Counted from the stretch's first letter, positions 47,965 through 60,951 are shown. The stretch is 64,000 nt of DNA from Voacanga thouarsii (GCA_026120185.1 JANUWF010002208.1:2232001-2296000), one strand, 5' to 3'. Program-made: numbers and translations. The notes: a model not told the origin generated them from the letters alone.

Positions 47965-49140
47965 ATGTCTAGGACTAAAAGCCAAGGGTAATCCTAAAAA
48001 AAGGTCCAAGCCTCTTCTTCTTGTGATTCCCTACATTTTGAGCCAACTCCTAGGCACCCTATGCAATTTGATGGTCCACTTGTCAAGCATGGTATAGCAA
48101 AAGAGCCACAAATAAAATCACTGTTGAAAAGACTTTCAAACCATCTCTAGACCACTCTTTACAATTGTCCATCACATTTAGGAGGATAGGTTAGGGGTGT
48201 ATAATCAGCTTGAGAGGGGAAACTATTACATTGTGTTGATCAAAGAATTTTATTCCAATATGAGAGAGAAAAAGAGGAATGATCTTAGGACAATTGAAAC
48301 GATAGCTAAGGGCATTCTTATAGAGTTTTCATAGGCACATATTGGCTACCATTCTTAGTGTGAACAATGAAGGACCTTGGCTAGAGGTAGACCACCACAA
48401 CTAAAAGAAAACTACTGATCTCGAATGGAATATTAGGGATACCCAAATCAATTTGGGGATGTATAGGAAAAGACATGTGGCTATTCCTTGGTATATTTCC
48501 AACAATGATCTTGCACCCAAATTGAGAGCCTTAATCTACATCTCTTCTTTCAATGTCTTCCCTAAAGCTAGTGGGTTTAATGAATCAAGATGATTGATGT
48601 GTACATCTTGTCAGAAATTCTTAACACTCGACCAATCCCTCTTACCCCATTAGTCATGCAATCTATGAGAGATGTGATCTACTCCAATCTATTCTCCAAG
48701 ATCTTTAACTTTCTTTTGGTGAATATGCAAATTCTTCATGCGTTTAGAGTGAGTACCGTAGGGGAGATTACTGAGGCGACCACTAATAGGGATATTATGA
48801 CTGAGCAGACATTTCTAATTGTGGCTATAAGTATACTGATAGAGAGAGAAGGTGGATGAGGTTGTTTGAAGTGAGGAATCTTGGTTTAGTTAAGGTACCT
48901 TCGGAGGATGAGAAAAAAGATCAAGCGATGAGGCCATATCGATTGAGATCCCAATCTAGCAACAGCTCTAGTCACCAACCAAACTTTGAAAATGATATGC
49001 AATATCAAATAGGGCAGTTGAATCAAATGATGACATTGCTAATGCACACTCAGCAACAACAATTGCAAATCTTGGAAGGTATTCAAAGAAGTAAAGATGC
49101 ACAAGAGCTTGAATGGGCAGAATGGATGCAAGCATTCTAA
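47965..49140 (+). pseudogene. Element H late ORF (plant transposon-protein-like domain)
   Basis: From the ATG at 47965 (MSRTKSQG, then a stop) frames give LERGNYYIVLIKEFYSNMRE, LAPKLRALIYISSFNVFPKA and, open at 48590-48859, MIDVYILSEILNTRPIPLTP and VMQSMRDVIYSNLFSKIFNF. The frame 48856-49140 ends with a Gln-rich stretch (QIGQLNQMMTLLMHTQQQQL). The order REFYAN-like text, then LLYAIL/GKSID-like text, then a coiled-coil tail resembles a domain annotated as a plant transposon protein, found after or instead of pol in Athila-like and related non-autonomous elements. Function is unknown; it occupies the place of env-like ORFs. Stops and frame changes show it is dead. Confidence 0.62.
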
Positions 49141-50566
49141 AGCCAAGCTAGACACCAATGAGGAGGCCAAGATGGTGATAATGCTACTGGTGCTGAGTGA
49201 TGACGATGATGATGCTGTCTTTTGACTCTTTTTCTTTTTTTTTTGGCTTTTCATAACTTTTGTTTTTCCTTCTCTTATGTTTTATATTTATGTTTCTTAT
49301 CTTGATGGTGTTCTTTTACTTTGTTTAGGTTTATTTCCTTTTCTATTTTATGGTGTGTTTTATGTTTTGTTTTTAAATATAAAATAATATTATCAAAAGC
49401 TACTGCTCTTTCTTGGAATGGAATTCAATTGCTTTATGGCTTTTATGGAAATTTGTGCTTTAGAGAGTGTTTTCTTTTCGTTTTCCTCTATCTTTTTACA
49501 TCCTTTGGCTATGCTTTATTGTGAAATTTGTAGGCCATTGAGGAAAATGTCCAATTTAAGTGTGGGGGAAAGGATTGGTATTACTTTTGTCAAGAGAAAT
49601 TCAATTTTTATTGCAAAAATTTAATTTTTGAGAAAGTTGATTTTTGAGTTAAAATATTCAATTTTTGTTGAGTTTTGGCTAATATAGCATTGATATTTTT
49701 TTTCTTTTTACATAAGAATTTGGTTTAACATTTATTTAATTGAGTTAAGCTTGTGTAACCTTATATATTTAGTTTAATATAGGAATGTCTTTTGAATTTA
49801 AGTTAACATGGTTTATTCTTTAGTAATTTTTGGAGATTTTTTATTGTGGTTTTGGTTAAAGTTAGATGTAATGAAGTATAAATTTTGATTATTGGTTGAT
49901 TTATGTTTCATGGATTTCTAAACTTGTCCTAACTTTGAGTTTATATAAATAGGAAAAGTAAGGAGAAAAAATGGGAATGCAAGTGCCCGAAACCAGATGC
50001 TTCCTTTGAGTGAAAAAGAAAAAATCGTTGGAAAAAAATGATGACAGTGATTGGGAGAAAAAAAAAACAGAAAAATGATGAGTTTTGAAGAAAAAAATTC
50101 TTAAGGTTCATTAAAAGGGGCCAATACAGTGAGATGGAGTATAAGATGTACTCACTTGAGGCTATGAATTCCTGAAGAAAGAATGATTTAAAAAATGAGT
50201 GAGAATGTTCTATTTTGCTACTCAAGTTGTAGAAGTTAGAATCATGAAGCATGAGTTGGTTTGGTAATCTTGGCTTATATGAATTACATTCTCAATTTGG
50301 CTATAGTTGCAAGAATAAGTGGCTTTTAATGAATTAGAATGAACTTATTTAACTGAACTTCAATGGTCTTAGTTATATCTATCTATGTGAATTTTCATGA
50401 GTTTGGCTTGATTGAACAACTGTTTGATAAGATTCTTAAGTAGAAAAGAGAATAATATCTTTGTTATGATGGACTTAAGTCATTCTATTTATAAGTTAAT
50501 TTGCTTGTTACTATGCTTATTTTCTTATTTGCTTGAGGACAAGCAAAGGCTTAAGTGTGGTGGAGT
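49141..50566 (+). other. Element H 3' internal region with polypurine tract
   Basis: Noncoding. AATTTAAGTGTGGGGGAAAGG at 49553-49573 is the Athila-type internal tract. AGGCTTAAGTGTGGTGGAGT (50547-50566) is the PPT next to the 3' LTR. The GAGGACAAGCAAAGGCTTAAG text before it is also usual in this element class. Confidence 0.75.
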
Positions 50567-51000
50567 TGATAGAGTTTAAATTCAACTATATTTTCTTAGC
50601 CGTTTGAGAAGAATTTATGTTTTTTTATAGGTAATAGCTATTTGATTCCTCTAATTTATAAAGTTTTACTGATATCTTGTTGTAGAAAGTTGATTGAAAA
50701 TTATAAAAAATAAGTTGGAATCGAACTAGTCAAGAGTTGGACCGGTATTAGCCCAAGGAGGTAAACTAGCCGTGGTTCAGTTCTAGAAAACAAGGGAATC
50801 AAAATAGAGCAAATTCGGTCTAGACAGTGTTGAACCGGCACTGGCTCCCTTACGTGAACCAGTGCCAACTCGACTTTATTTTTATGGCGGTAGAAAATCC
50901 TTTGTAAAGTAGAATTTGGCAATTTCTATAGATATCTTTTGGAAACTGACTTGTGGATGGGAAAGGACTTCTTTGGACCAAATTTAGCATTCAAAAGGCC

Positions 51001-51008
51001 TATATAAA
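51001..51008 (+). promoter_or_regulatory. Candidate TATA box of the H LTR
   Basis: TATATAAA about 435 bp into the LTR, in sense orientation, followed by a transcript-like start region. The equivalent part of the 5' LTR is missing. Confidence 0.4.
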
Positions 51009-51386
51009 CATGGAAAAACAAGCTAAACTCATGAATTCAAGGAGCCAAAGTGGAGATTAATCATTAAAGAGGAGAATTCACAAAAGAATGAGCGTTGCTT
51101 TGGAGAAGTCTTCATTGGAGAGGAAGAAGGGCTTGTCTGTATGTTCTTATCTTTTTTCCTTTTTTTATTTTCTTGACCAATGTTGAGCTTAATGTTTTAA
51201 TTGTATTTAGAGGATATTTTGGAGATTATGATTTTGTATTTAGATATATGATCAATTAATTTGCCAATTTCTAGTATGTAGCTACTTGGTATTTGTTTGG
51301 TGACTTGATTAATTATTTCTTCTTTATAGTTAACTTGGCAAAAAGGTTAGAAGAGTGTTTAATTTAATTAATTCTCTATTTGTTAT

Positions 51387-52894
51387 TGATAGGGGCTAAA
51401 TTAGTCATGTTTTTTCTAGTTATTTGAAGCTCTTTTGTGATACATTATGCTCAATAACTAGTGATATTCTTTCATATTTGAGATTTTATCATTGGAAAGG
51501 TATTTCGTACACTATTTCATATTTTAGGGGCAAAACAAAGCAAAAACATCACAAAACAGAACCAAGGCGGTGCCGAACAGGACAGTGGAACTAGCACCGG
51601 CCATATGTTGATGACACGAACTTCGAGGCAATAAAAAATTATTGAAACAGACCGGGACAGAACCGAATCGGCGCCAGCTGCACTCTGGACAACAGTGCTT
51701 GGAAATCAAGAAAAAATGGATGAACAACGGAAGAAACAGAACATAATCAACGCCGGCTCTAGCAGCCAAGGCGGCATCGGCTATGCTCTGAGGAAAAGAC
51801 AGGATTTTGATTTTTGCACACTGTTTTTGGTAATTTGCATAATTTTAGTATATTCCTACTTCTACTCGGTCAAGAACCTTACACCAATGAGTTTAGGCAC
51901 TTCCTAAACCTATAAATAGATGGAAAACACAAGGGAAAATTCATAGATTATCATAGAAAATCACTCTAATCAAAGGAGGAATTCTTCAATTCAAGGAGAA
52001 TTGTGCAAGAAGGTTTTCAAAGGAAAAAGGAGGTGGCTTGTCTATGAGTGCTTTCTTTTACATTGTTTTCTTTTTCTTGAACAATGATATATTAATTATT
52101 TTATTGTAATTTGACATTGTTTTAGATATTCATGATAGTTAGAGTTATTTGATCTTTTGATTAATTGATTGTTATTCTTAGTATTTGATTACTTATACGT
52201 ATTACGAGATTAATTGATTATTTCTTTTCATTAACTTGCTAAACCAAAGAGGTTGATGGTAGTTGCAATTGATTAATTTCATATTTATTGACTGTTAACT
52301 TGCTAGACCAAAGGAGTTAATTGTTGAGGATTGAGTAATTAAAGGTTAATTGATGTCTGCCAGACCAAGGATTCATTGATTAATTTCATGCATTAAATTT
52401 GCCAGACCAAGGAAATTTAATCAAGAATTGTGTTTAATGTGTCTTTTAGGTGAGTTAGTTGAGACAGACCAAGTTATGCTAATTTATCTAAGGATAGTGA
52501 TTTCATAGATTGACCAAAGAAGTGAATCGATCTTAATCTTTCATGATGCTAAAGGAATAATTAGTTATGATAATGATTAGGTACTTAGAAATCATGTTTG
52601 TCAAAACAATGGTTTAAATTACATAATTCTACATCCTTGACATGTATATATTTTTATTTTATTTTATTTTCCTTTTTATTTCTTTTTCACTTTATTGAGT
52701 CGGTTAAACAATGAAAGAAAATGGATTAATGCATACTTGTTCCTTGAGGATCGACACTCGTTTGAACCCTATGCTATATTAATGATAAGTACGCCTGTTC
52801 ATATGTGTAATTTGGGGTAAACATTTTAATTTATACTTGATTGGGAATGTACTTAGTTTTTATATGGTTTTTATACCCAAATCCAAACACATCA
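51387..52894 (+). mobile_element. Family-B gypsy solo LTR in the H 3' LTR
   Basis: 1,508 bp from TGATAGGGGCTAAATTAG to CCAAACACATCA, flanked by perfect GTTAT repeats (51382-51386 and 52895-52899). It is related to the LTR at 54316-55854. TATAAATA at 51911-51918 is a candidate TATA box. The middle carries GCACCGGCC / GGCGCCAGCTG-type GC-rich repeats. Confidence 0.93.
51911..51918 (+). promoter_or_regulatory. Candidate TATA box of the family-B LTR
   Basis: CCTATAAATAGATGG; the sister LTR has CCTATAAATAGAGG at 54862-54875, at the same distance (about 525-550 bp) from the LTR start. Confidence 0.55.
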
Positions 52895-53498
52895 GTTATT
52901 TCTTAATTAACATAAGAGAATTAACTCGAGAGAGAGAGAGGTTGAAAAAAAAAGAACTTAAGTAATCAAGGTTTGTTAATGTCACCTAAAGATAGGGTTG
53001 TTTATTGATTTTATGATTTAACGTCACCTAGAGATAGGGATATTTTTTGAGAATTCATTTTTAATGCATCTTTTGGTTGTTTTGATAAGATGGAGATATC
53101 CACTAATTTAGCTAAGAGATAGTGAATCCACAACTCAAAAGAGAGAAATCTGTTTTATAATTCTTTCATAATGCTACAATGGTAATTGATTATGCTAACT
53201 GCTAACTTGATCAATGTTATATCTTTAAGAAATTCTATCTAAGTACATGTCTTTCAATCCTTGTCTTTGTAAATATTTTATTTGAGTTTATTTGGTCATT
53301 TTAGTTTGTTAGACAATGGATGAAGAGTAATTAAAGGTAGTTACTCCTTGAGGATGAAACTCATAAATTCCCTATACTATGTCTTGCGATGTGTATACTT
53401 TCTCTATATATGTGTTTTGGGATTAGCGTTTTAATTAAAACTTAATTGTGAATGCACTTAAAAATGAATGATTTTTATATACCCAGCCTAACGCATTA

Positions 53499-53940
53499 GA
53501 TACCCTTTGATTAGCTAAGAATATGAATTTTATAACTCGAGAGAGAGTGGAATTCACTTTTTGAACTCGTATTAGTATTGAAATTGGGAATCAATTGATT
53601 TAAGAGTGTTTTCTTTACTTAATAGAGTATTAGGTGATTTTATCATTACATATCTTTTCTCCTTATTCTTACTCCTTGATAATCCTTGTGACTTTTCTTA
53701 TTTGAACTTGACATATTCTCTAGTATATTAGGTTAGTAGGTAATTTATTTTATCTCTTTATTTTATTGGCTAGACAATAAAGATTAGAGTAAAGTAGTCG
53801 TCGTTGCTAAATTCCTGTGGATACAATACTTGTTATTCCTTGTACTACATGATAGGTATACTTGCCTAAATATGTGGTTTTAGTGTTTAAATATTGTTCT
53901 TAGTTTTTTTTTTTGTTTGTATTTTTATTATTTTTGTTTT
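53499..53940 (+). other. LTR-like AT-rich fragment, family unknown
   Basis: The text near 53780-53880 (GTCGTCGTTGCTAAATTCC, TGGATACAATACTTG, ATAGGTATACTTGCC) resembles the 3' part of a gypsy LTR. No ends or duplications were found. Confidence 0.4.
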
Positions 53941-54099
53941 AGATTTGATTTTGGTCTTTTTAGATTGCGAGATTATAACATCATCATTGCTGATTATTCA
54001 CGGGGACACCTAAAGCTATAGGTACAAAATCAATAGGGCAAAATGGTAATTGGTTGGCAACACTAGAAGCTTAAGTTGATGCTCTAAGTGGGAAGAGTA
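53941..54099 (+). mobile_element. C2 copia internal 3' end
   Basis: The text GCTCTAAGTGGGAAGA just before 54100 matches the end of C1 (GGCTCTAGTGCAATTGGGAG) and is a likely PPT. The preceding 130 bp are presumed 3' untranslated internal DNA of a C1-related copia element. Confidence 0.5.
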
Positions 54100-57000
54100 T
54101 GTTAGTATTATACCTTAGAGGCAATCACTTGTATATTATGTATAATACATTTATTAATAAAAGACATTTTTTATCTTTCAGTTTAATTAATCATTTCGCG
54201 TATATGTGTATAAAACTATTAGATACAGTCCCAATCACAAAGTATAGTGTTATGGAAGTTATGATATAGATAATAATATGAGATTCCTACTACATTATGT
54301 AGTACTTAAGATTAATGATAGGGCCTAAATTAGTCATATATTTCCTAATTATTGGAGGCCATTTTATGATACATTTTGTGCAATAACTGGTCATATTCCT
54401 TCATATTTAAGATTTTACTTTTGGAAAGGTATTTTGTGCATTATCTCAGAATTTAGGGGTAAAATAAGGCAAAATTATCGCTAAACAGACTAGGGGCGGC
54501 ACTGGCCAGGACAGGACAAGCGGCACCGGCCACGTGCTGCTGGCATACACTTTAAGAAGATGAAAAATCGACGAAATAGGGGCTGAACAGAACACAGCCA
54601 GTGTTGGTTAGGAGCCCAGAGGCGGTGCCGGCTATGACCTGGAAGACTTGGCACGAAAATTGAGAAAAATCAGTGAACGGACAGAGAGACAGAATGCAAC
54701 CAGTGCCGGCCCTAGGCAGGATAGGCTCCGCCGGCTGTGCATTGGTATAGAGGCAGTGCCTTAATTTTTGTGCACATTTTTGGTAATTTTTAGAGTTTTG
54801 GTATTTTTCTACTTCTATTTGGACAAAAACCCTAGAGGGACGAATTTAGGCACTTCTAAAGCCTATAAATAGAGGAAAAACACAAGTTAAATGTATGGAT
54901 TCAAGCAGCAAAACATAAAATCACTCAAATTAAGGAGGAATTCATCAAATCAATAAGGATTATATAAAAGAGTTTATGAAGGAAGAAGAAGGAGGCTTGT
55001 CTATGAGTGCTTTCTTTTAACTTTATTTTCTTTTCTTGAACAATGATGTATTAATTGTTTTATTGTAATTTAACATTGTTTTCGGTATTCATGATTTTTA
55101 GAGTTATTTTGATCGTTTGATTAATTGATTGCTATTCTTGGTATTTAATTACCTATGCTGATTACGAGTTAATTTGTTGTTTCTTTCTATTAACTTGCTT
55201 GGAAAAAGAGGTTGATGGTGGTCTCAATTCATTAATTTCATATTTGTTGTCTATTAACTTGCTTAGAAAAGGGGTTAATTGCTAAGAACCAGGTAATTAA
55301 AGGTTAATTGATGTCTACCAGGATATGGATTCATTGGTTAATTTCATATTTTAAATTTGCCAGGATATGAGGTTTAATCAGGAATTGTGTTTAATGCATC
55401 TTTTTGGTGAATTAGTTGAGATAAGATATGTGATGCTAATTTGTCTAGAAGATAATAATTTTGTGGATTGGAAAAGAAGTGAATATATCTTAATCCTTTA
55501 TAATGCCAGGAGAATGATTAGTTATGATAATGATTGGGTACTTTAAGGTTATGTTTGTCAAAATAATGGTTTGAGTTACATAATTCTCTATCATTGACAT
55601 GTATATATTCTTTTATTTTATTTTCTTTTTCTTTTTATTCTTTTTCACTTTATTGAGTCAGTTAAACAATAAAAGAAAAGTGATTACTGCATACTTGTTC
55701 CTTGAGGATCGACACTCGTTTTAAACCTTATGCTATGCTTAATGATGAGTACGCTTGCTCATATGTATAATTTGTAATTCACGTTTTAATTTAGACTTCA
55801 TTGGGAATGTGCTTATTTTTATATGATTTTTTATACCCAAATTCATACACATCGCTTAAATTATCCCTAGTCATAGTATTAGTAAGATAGGACATCATTA
55901 ATGTGCAAAGATTAGCACATGTTATACTTCTTGATTTGATCAAGCAGTGGTTCTCACATTCATGAGTATTGTGATACTCAAAGTTAACATGTGGATGCTT
56001 TTTAAGTGAACAAGTTTATTAGAAAACCTAAATATAAGATAATCATATGGATAACTATTTAGTGTTAGTGATAGAATCTCATTATAGCAAATGTGCAAGT
56101 ATTCTTATACTTGAGATCTCCAAGATACTTTGTTTACTAAGTGTCTTACTTTAATTCCAATCTCTAAAGTCCCTACAAGACTGCCTATGTGATGACTATT
56201 GGGTGCAACCTAAAGTAGATGAAAGTAATTGAGAAGGTTAATTAATGATTCATCACTCCTAATAGTAGGGGCATATAGCTCATTGCCACTTGTAGGAAAT
56301 CATTACTCGAGAAGTTCTTGGCCAAGGTGATTATGTGATGGAAATAGTTTCAATTGATACACATATTGAGTAATGAATTTTGGAACAAGTACTGATAAAT
56401 TCGGGTTAGAATTAATTATATTCTAATAGGAGTTAGCACGAATTTCATACTCTAAAACCGAATAAGATATAGTTTGATGAAAGAAGTTTTATTGCATTGA
56501 TGTTTTGTTAGTAAAAAGTTCATGTCAAGTCACTTAATTTTCTAAACATTTGGGTGGTCATGATGCATTGCTAGATGTCGCTCATGGTCTGCTAAATATT
56601 GATTTATTAATTAGAAATGTAATAAATTAATTCTAATTAGAATTAATAAGTTAATTTTAATTATTAAAGGATTATTAATTCTATAACAATTAGAATTAAT
56701 TTTTTTTTTTGCTACCAATTGACCAAAAAACCTAATAGGTCATACACAATAGAGGAATTAGTACTTAAGATATTATTTGATAATATTATGTGGTTAATTT
56801 GTGAGAAGAAGTATTTATTATGGTCCAATTATAAAATATTATAATTAGTTGGGATTGACTTGCAATTAATAAATCCTTATGGGTGAATTATTAACTTGTT
56901 ATAATTTAAGGGTTAAATTGCAATTCTTAAAAGCACAAGCCCATAATTGAAAAGGTTAAAATAATAAGTTTCCTAAAAGGTTTAGGAAATTGATGCACAG

Positions 57001-57493
57001 TAGGTTTTCTTTGAGGTCTGGTCAAAAGGTAGAAGAAAAATTTTGTTTCTTAATAGGTTGAATGTTGTTCTCCACGGGATTTGAGTTTTCTGAAAAATTC
57101 GCCGCACTTAGCCGAACAAAAGAAAACTATTGCAGCCTTTTCTTTTTTGGTAAAAACATCTTTCCTCTTCTTCTTATATATTAACTCACATAGCCGCAAA
57201 ATATAAAAGCCTACTAGCATAGTTTTATTTGCGCCTAGTTTGAGTATCATTCTTTGCGTGGATACGATTAGAGAAATTCCTACACTCGGAATTTTGGTAA
57301 TTCACGAATTTGACAAATATTACAAAAGGGTTCCACGGGCGAAGGAAAAAAATTTTAAAAGCTACGTTTTCGAGGTAACTAATTTTTCCTTCCTTGTCCT
57401 AACCCATTGAATTACATATGAGTGATCCTTTGAGTGGATTTATTTTTATTTTTCCACTGCGTGGAAACCAATTTGCATGATCGAAATCCAATA
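54100..57493 (+). mobile_element. C2 copia LTR interrupted by a family-B solo LTR
   Basis: Starts TGTTAGTATTATACC and ends AAATCCAATA, distantly related throughout to the C1 LTRs (for example GATGGAAATAGTTTCAATTGA, CATGATGCATTGCTAGATG). The family-B LTR 54316-55854 splits it; without that it is about 1.85 kb. It is followed at 57494 by a PBS. The 66-codon frame at 57050-57250 on the - strand lies inside it and is not a gene. Confidence 0.85.
54316..55854 (+). mobile_element. Family-B gypsy solo LTR in the C2 LTR
   Basis: 1,539 bp from TGATAGGGCCTAAATTAG to TTCATACACATCG. C2 text breaks after AGTACTTAA and resumes CTTAAATTATCC, so CTTAA is the likely target site. Six extra bases (GATTAA) lie between the left CTTAA and the LTR start. 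TATAAATA at 54864-54871 is a candidate promoter. Confidence 0.85.
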
Positions 57494-57588
57494 GTGGTAT
57501 CAGAGACATTTTGTATGTGTTTTACGGGTTTATTATTATTTTAAAATTGTTTCAAAATAAATTTAGTATTATGAAATTGTTTCATAAA
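57494..57588 (+). promoter_or_regulatory. C2 primer-binding site and start of internal DNA
   Basis: GTGGTATCAGAGAC at 57494-57507 is the tRNA-Met-type PBS of copia elements, placed as in C1. About 80 bp of leader follow before the next LTR begins. Confidence 0.8.
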
Positions 57589-58946
57589 TGATGCATGCTT
57601 TTTAGTGTATAAAATATTACCAACAAATTACACAATTAATCAAGTTTTAATCAAAACACCAACCACTAAAACCACACATGTGGGCAAGTGTACCCATCGT
57701 ATAGTATAGGAAATAGTAAGTATCGAATCCACTAGAACTTAGACTCACACCTTACGTTACCCAAATATTTATTGTTTAGCTAATAAAATAAAATGAAAAT
57801 ATAAATGAAAATAAATAAGGATAAATATATATATATAACTTAAGGATGCAAATTCATGCAACTAGATAATTATCTTGAAAACATAATATTGAATCAATTA
57901 GCATTCATCACAATCAATTGTCATCTTGTTATCATAAAAGAACTTAAGTAAAATTCAATCGTTTCCCAAGTCATGAACTTACATATGTAGAGTCCACTTC
58001 TTTCCCAATCTACAGAATCACTATTCCTTGATTAATATAGCAGATTTTCTAATCAAACTAAAGCAACCAAAAGATGCATTAAACTCATACCTTATAAACA
58101 TAAAATTAGCCAATGACCCTATGCTCCAGTGAAATTAACCAATCTTTGATCACTTTAGTTCTTTAATCTTAACTTCGTTTCCCAACTCCATTAAGACCTA
58201 ACAAATATGAGATTCATGTAATGAACTTCCAACATCGTTTCTCAAGTTAATTAGAAGAAAACGTATCAATAATCAATGATAACAAGTAATCAAATACTAA
58301 GGGTAACAATAGATTGATCAAAAAATCCTAATTAACTCAAAATCATACTTTTCAAAATAATATCCAATTACAATAAAAAAATTAAGCACATAATTGTTCT
58401 AGAAAAGTAAACAAAGGATAAAAGATAGAACTCAAAGATAAGCCTTTCTTCTTCTCTTGAAAACCTCCTTTGAACGATGCCCCTTTGAGTGGTGATTTTG
58501 TCTTTGAATAATGTGTAGCTAGCTTGGATCCTTCAAATCACCATATTGTCTTGAGTTTTTCTTGTTTAAATAGGCTTCTAAGAGGCTAAAATTCGTTCCC
58601 TAAGAGTCTTGGGCTGAATAAAGATTGAAAAATACCAAAACTCTTCGGAATTTACCAAATCTGCGCTAAACTAAAAAGTTCACCGACATTCCACAAAGTG
58701 CAGTCGGCGCCGGCTGGAAGGGTCATGGCCGGCACTGGCCGTGCTCTGGTTGGCCCAATGTGCTCTATTTTTTGTGCTAAAATCCCCTATTGTCCAATTG
58801 GGGGCCATGCACTGATGGCGACGGTTTGTTCATTTTTTCATTATTTTCTATAATAAAAATCCAAAACACCTTTCCAAGGGTAAAATATTAAATATGAAAG
58901 AATATGCCTAGTTATAACAACAAATGTATCACAAACACCCTCAAAT
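57589..58946 (-). mobile_element. Gypsy LTR, interrupted on the right by copia C3
   Basis: Text order matches the family-A LTRs at lower identity: TAATCAAGTTTTAATCAAAA, then CACATGTGGGCAAGTGTACC, TCGTTTCCCAAGTCATGAAC and TGCCTAGTTATAACAACAAA. The GC-rich middle (GTCGGCGCCGGCTGG near 58704) is closer to family B. The last ~40 bp of the LTR are not seen; C3 starts at that point. This is therefore a third, older LTR family or a diverged B copy in reverse. Confidence 0.78.
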
Positions 58947-60473
58947 TGTTAAGGATATGCCCTAGAGTTAATTTGTACTTATATTATTGTTGTTATGTAT
59001 TATGTAATAATACAAGGTATTTTTTTTCCATGAGTAGTGCATTTAGTTTTGTGGTCATCAAGTATGTGACTCGATAGTAAACCCTACAATCAATACAATG
59101 ACTATTCTTAAACTGTCCCTGATCAATTATTATTAGTAAAACAATAATAAATTATGATTAGTATGTTTGTGACTTGATGGCTATGTTTTACTAGTCATAG
59201 ATATATCTGATATCAAGTCAAAACATAAATAAATGTTAGAGAACATTGTATTGGACATTACCCACTGTGAGAGTATTTCATGGAACAAGTCATAAATACT
59301 TTCTAGCCATAATGATATTAAAAGTCCTTCGACTTGAATTCAATATAGTTTCCTACTTCATAAATTCTATATTTTGACGTTGTCTAAAGTTGTCTTTAAC
59401 CTGTTAATAAATTAGACTATTATTGGATATAGAATAAATTAGGGAGAGGAATATGATTATTAGTGAAGAAATTTGTCCCTCTTAATTATGGGAAAGATAT
59501 CCATAGGCCTCTTGATAAGTTAGACTGTTAAAATGTATGGCCATGTTCAAATATATCAATCTGAGATATTGATATCATTTGTTTGAACAATCTACACTGA
59601 GATCAAGAAATAATTGATTAAGCTTAATAAGGATAACATGCTCCGTGCCTTATGCTTAATCTGGATATCATGTGACAAAATGACTAAATATAAAGTTATG
59701 GTTTGGTTCAAAGAGATCATTGATCTTCATTTAACCTGGATAGTTCTAATGTTTTGCTAGAAACCGCTTATAACTTGTGGGCCATTTAAATGTGATTTGG
59801 GCACACTGTCAGTGTTAAATGAACCTATAGGGTCACACAATAAGCGAACTTGTTAGGTTATTTTTTTGGTAATTAGGTTCGATGAATCTGGAAATATTTC
59901 TAAGTTAATCGAACCTAGAAAAATGACTCGGTACAATGAATCTAGAAATATGTTCACATTCGATGTATTTGACTGATGTTTAGATTGTAAGGATCTGACT
60001 CGGTAAATTAATTAGTTAAATTACCGAGTAATGGTGAATCTTATCATATCTTTTTTAATTTAATTTAAATTGAAATTAAAAAATATTATAAGATATTATC
60101 AGAGTTGGACTCCAAGAAGTTCGGGTGGTTTTAAAAGGAAAACCCTAGCCATCTTCTCAAATGTGCTCTCCGTTAAGGAAAATATATTCGTGCCTCCATT
60201 CACTAGAAAATTTAAGCCTCTCAAACCCTAAGTGCTTGCACTCCTAGGGTAATGAGTTAGTTCGCCGTGTGTATCTGCTAGAGAACGTTTGCACATTGTA
60301 GCGTCTAGTGATCGTTCGAGTTACACGTAAGGCAAAAAACCAAAATTCAAAAGATCTTATTACACCAAACAAAGGTAATTCTGTAATCCCTAGATCATCT
60401 TAATCGTTTGGCTGGGGTCCTCAAAAGGGATTCGTGGATGTTTTTCACGTTTAGGAGTCCAAGAATCCTAATA
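58947..60473 (+). mobile_element. C3 copia 5' LTR
   Basis: 1,527 bp from TGTTAAGGATATGCCCTAGAG, a common copia LTR start, to GAATCCTAATA, directly followed by a PBS. It is not closely similar to the C1 LTRs beyond the first bases. Confidence 0.82.
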
Positions 60474-60540
60474 TTGGTATCAAAGCAACTTGCTAAATGA
60501 TTAAGTAGATTCATCTATATTAATCGTATTGTTGAATATA
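60474..60540 (+). promoter_or_regulatory. C3 primer-binding site and truncated leader
   Basis: TTGGTATCAAAGCAACTTG at 60474-60492 is a tRNA-Met-type PBS with one change (GAGC to AAGC). About 50 bp later the sequence changes abruptly into the chromovirus integrase. Confidence 0.8.
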
Positions 60541-60951
60541 TGTAAGACAGGTCGATATGTACTTGACCACATCTCGCTTCATTCCGGGCCACCAGTATGC
60601 TCCCTTCAAATCTTGATACATCTTGACCTCTCCCGGATGAATTGCGTACTTGCTCTTGTGTGCCTCTTCCAAAATTCTGACCTTTAGTTGTTGCTCCTCG
60701 GGTACACACAATCGATCTCTAAAATGGAAAACTCCTACTTCGTCCTAACGGAATTCGTTGTTTGGTCGCTTAAGCTCCTTATCCTTAAAAATTTGAAACT
60801 CAGCGTTGCTTCGCTGCGCTTCCACTATTTCTTGCTTCAAGTCCGGCACCAACTTCAAATTGCTGATAACAATCGTTTTGTCTCGCACTTCCGTCCTTCT
60901 GTCCAATACGTCCTGAACTACTTGCATTTCTTGCACCTTCAGCCTAGTCAT
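60541..60951 (-). pseudogene. Chromovirus integrase N-terminal fragment
   Basis: The frame from 60951 reads [20 protein letters not shown] as linker. After a stop at 60745-60747 it continues with [52 protein letters not shown] and TCLT. This is the HHCC zinc domain of Tekay integrase (H..H present, first C of the CxxC pair present). The second Cys is lost because similarity stops at about 60541, where the text becomes the C3 leader. Without the DDE core it is inactive. Confidence 0.9.

Larger units (their letters stand above)
50567..53498 (+). mobile_element. Element H 3' LTR with a nested solo LTR
   Basis: Starts TGATAGAGTTTAAATTC after the PPT and ends CCTAACGCATTA. Without the nested LTR (51387-52894 plus TSD) it is about 1,420 bp. 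A TATATAAA at 51001-51008 is a candidate promoter. Its last part matches 11497-11905 joined to 31529-31786, which proves that A1 is inserted in the other LTR. Confidence 0.88.

Noticed and set aside
47965..49140. Late ORF as a host gene
   Set aside because: Its position between gag/internal DNA and the PPT of H, the strand, and domain resemblance all point to a retroelement ORF; it is also broken.
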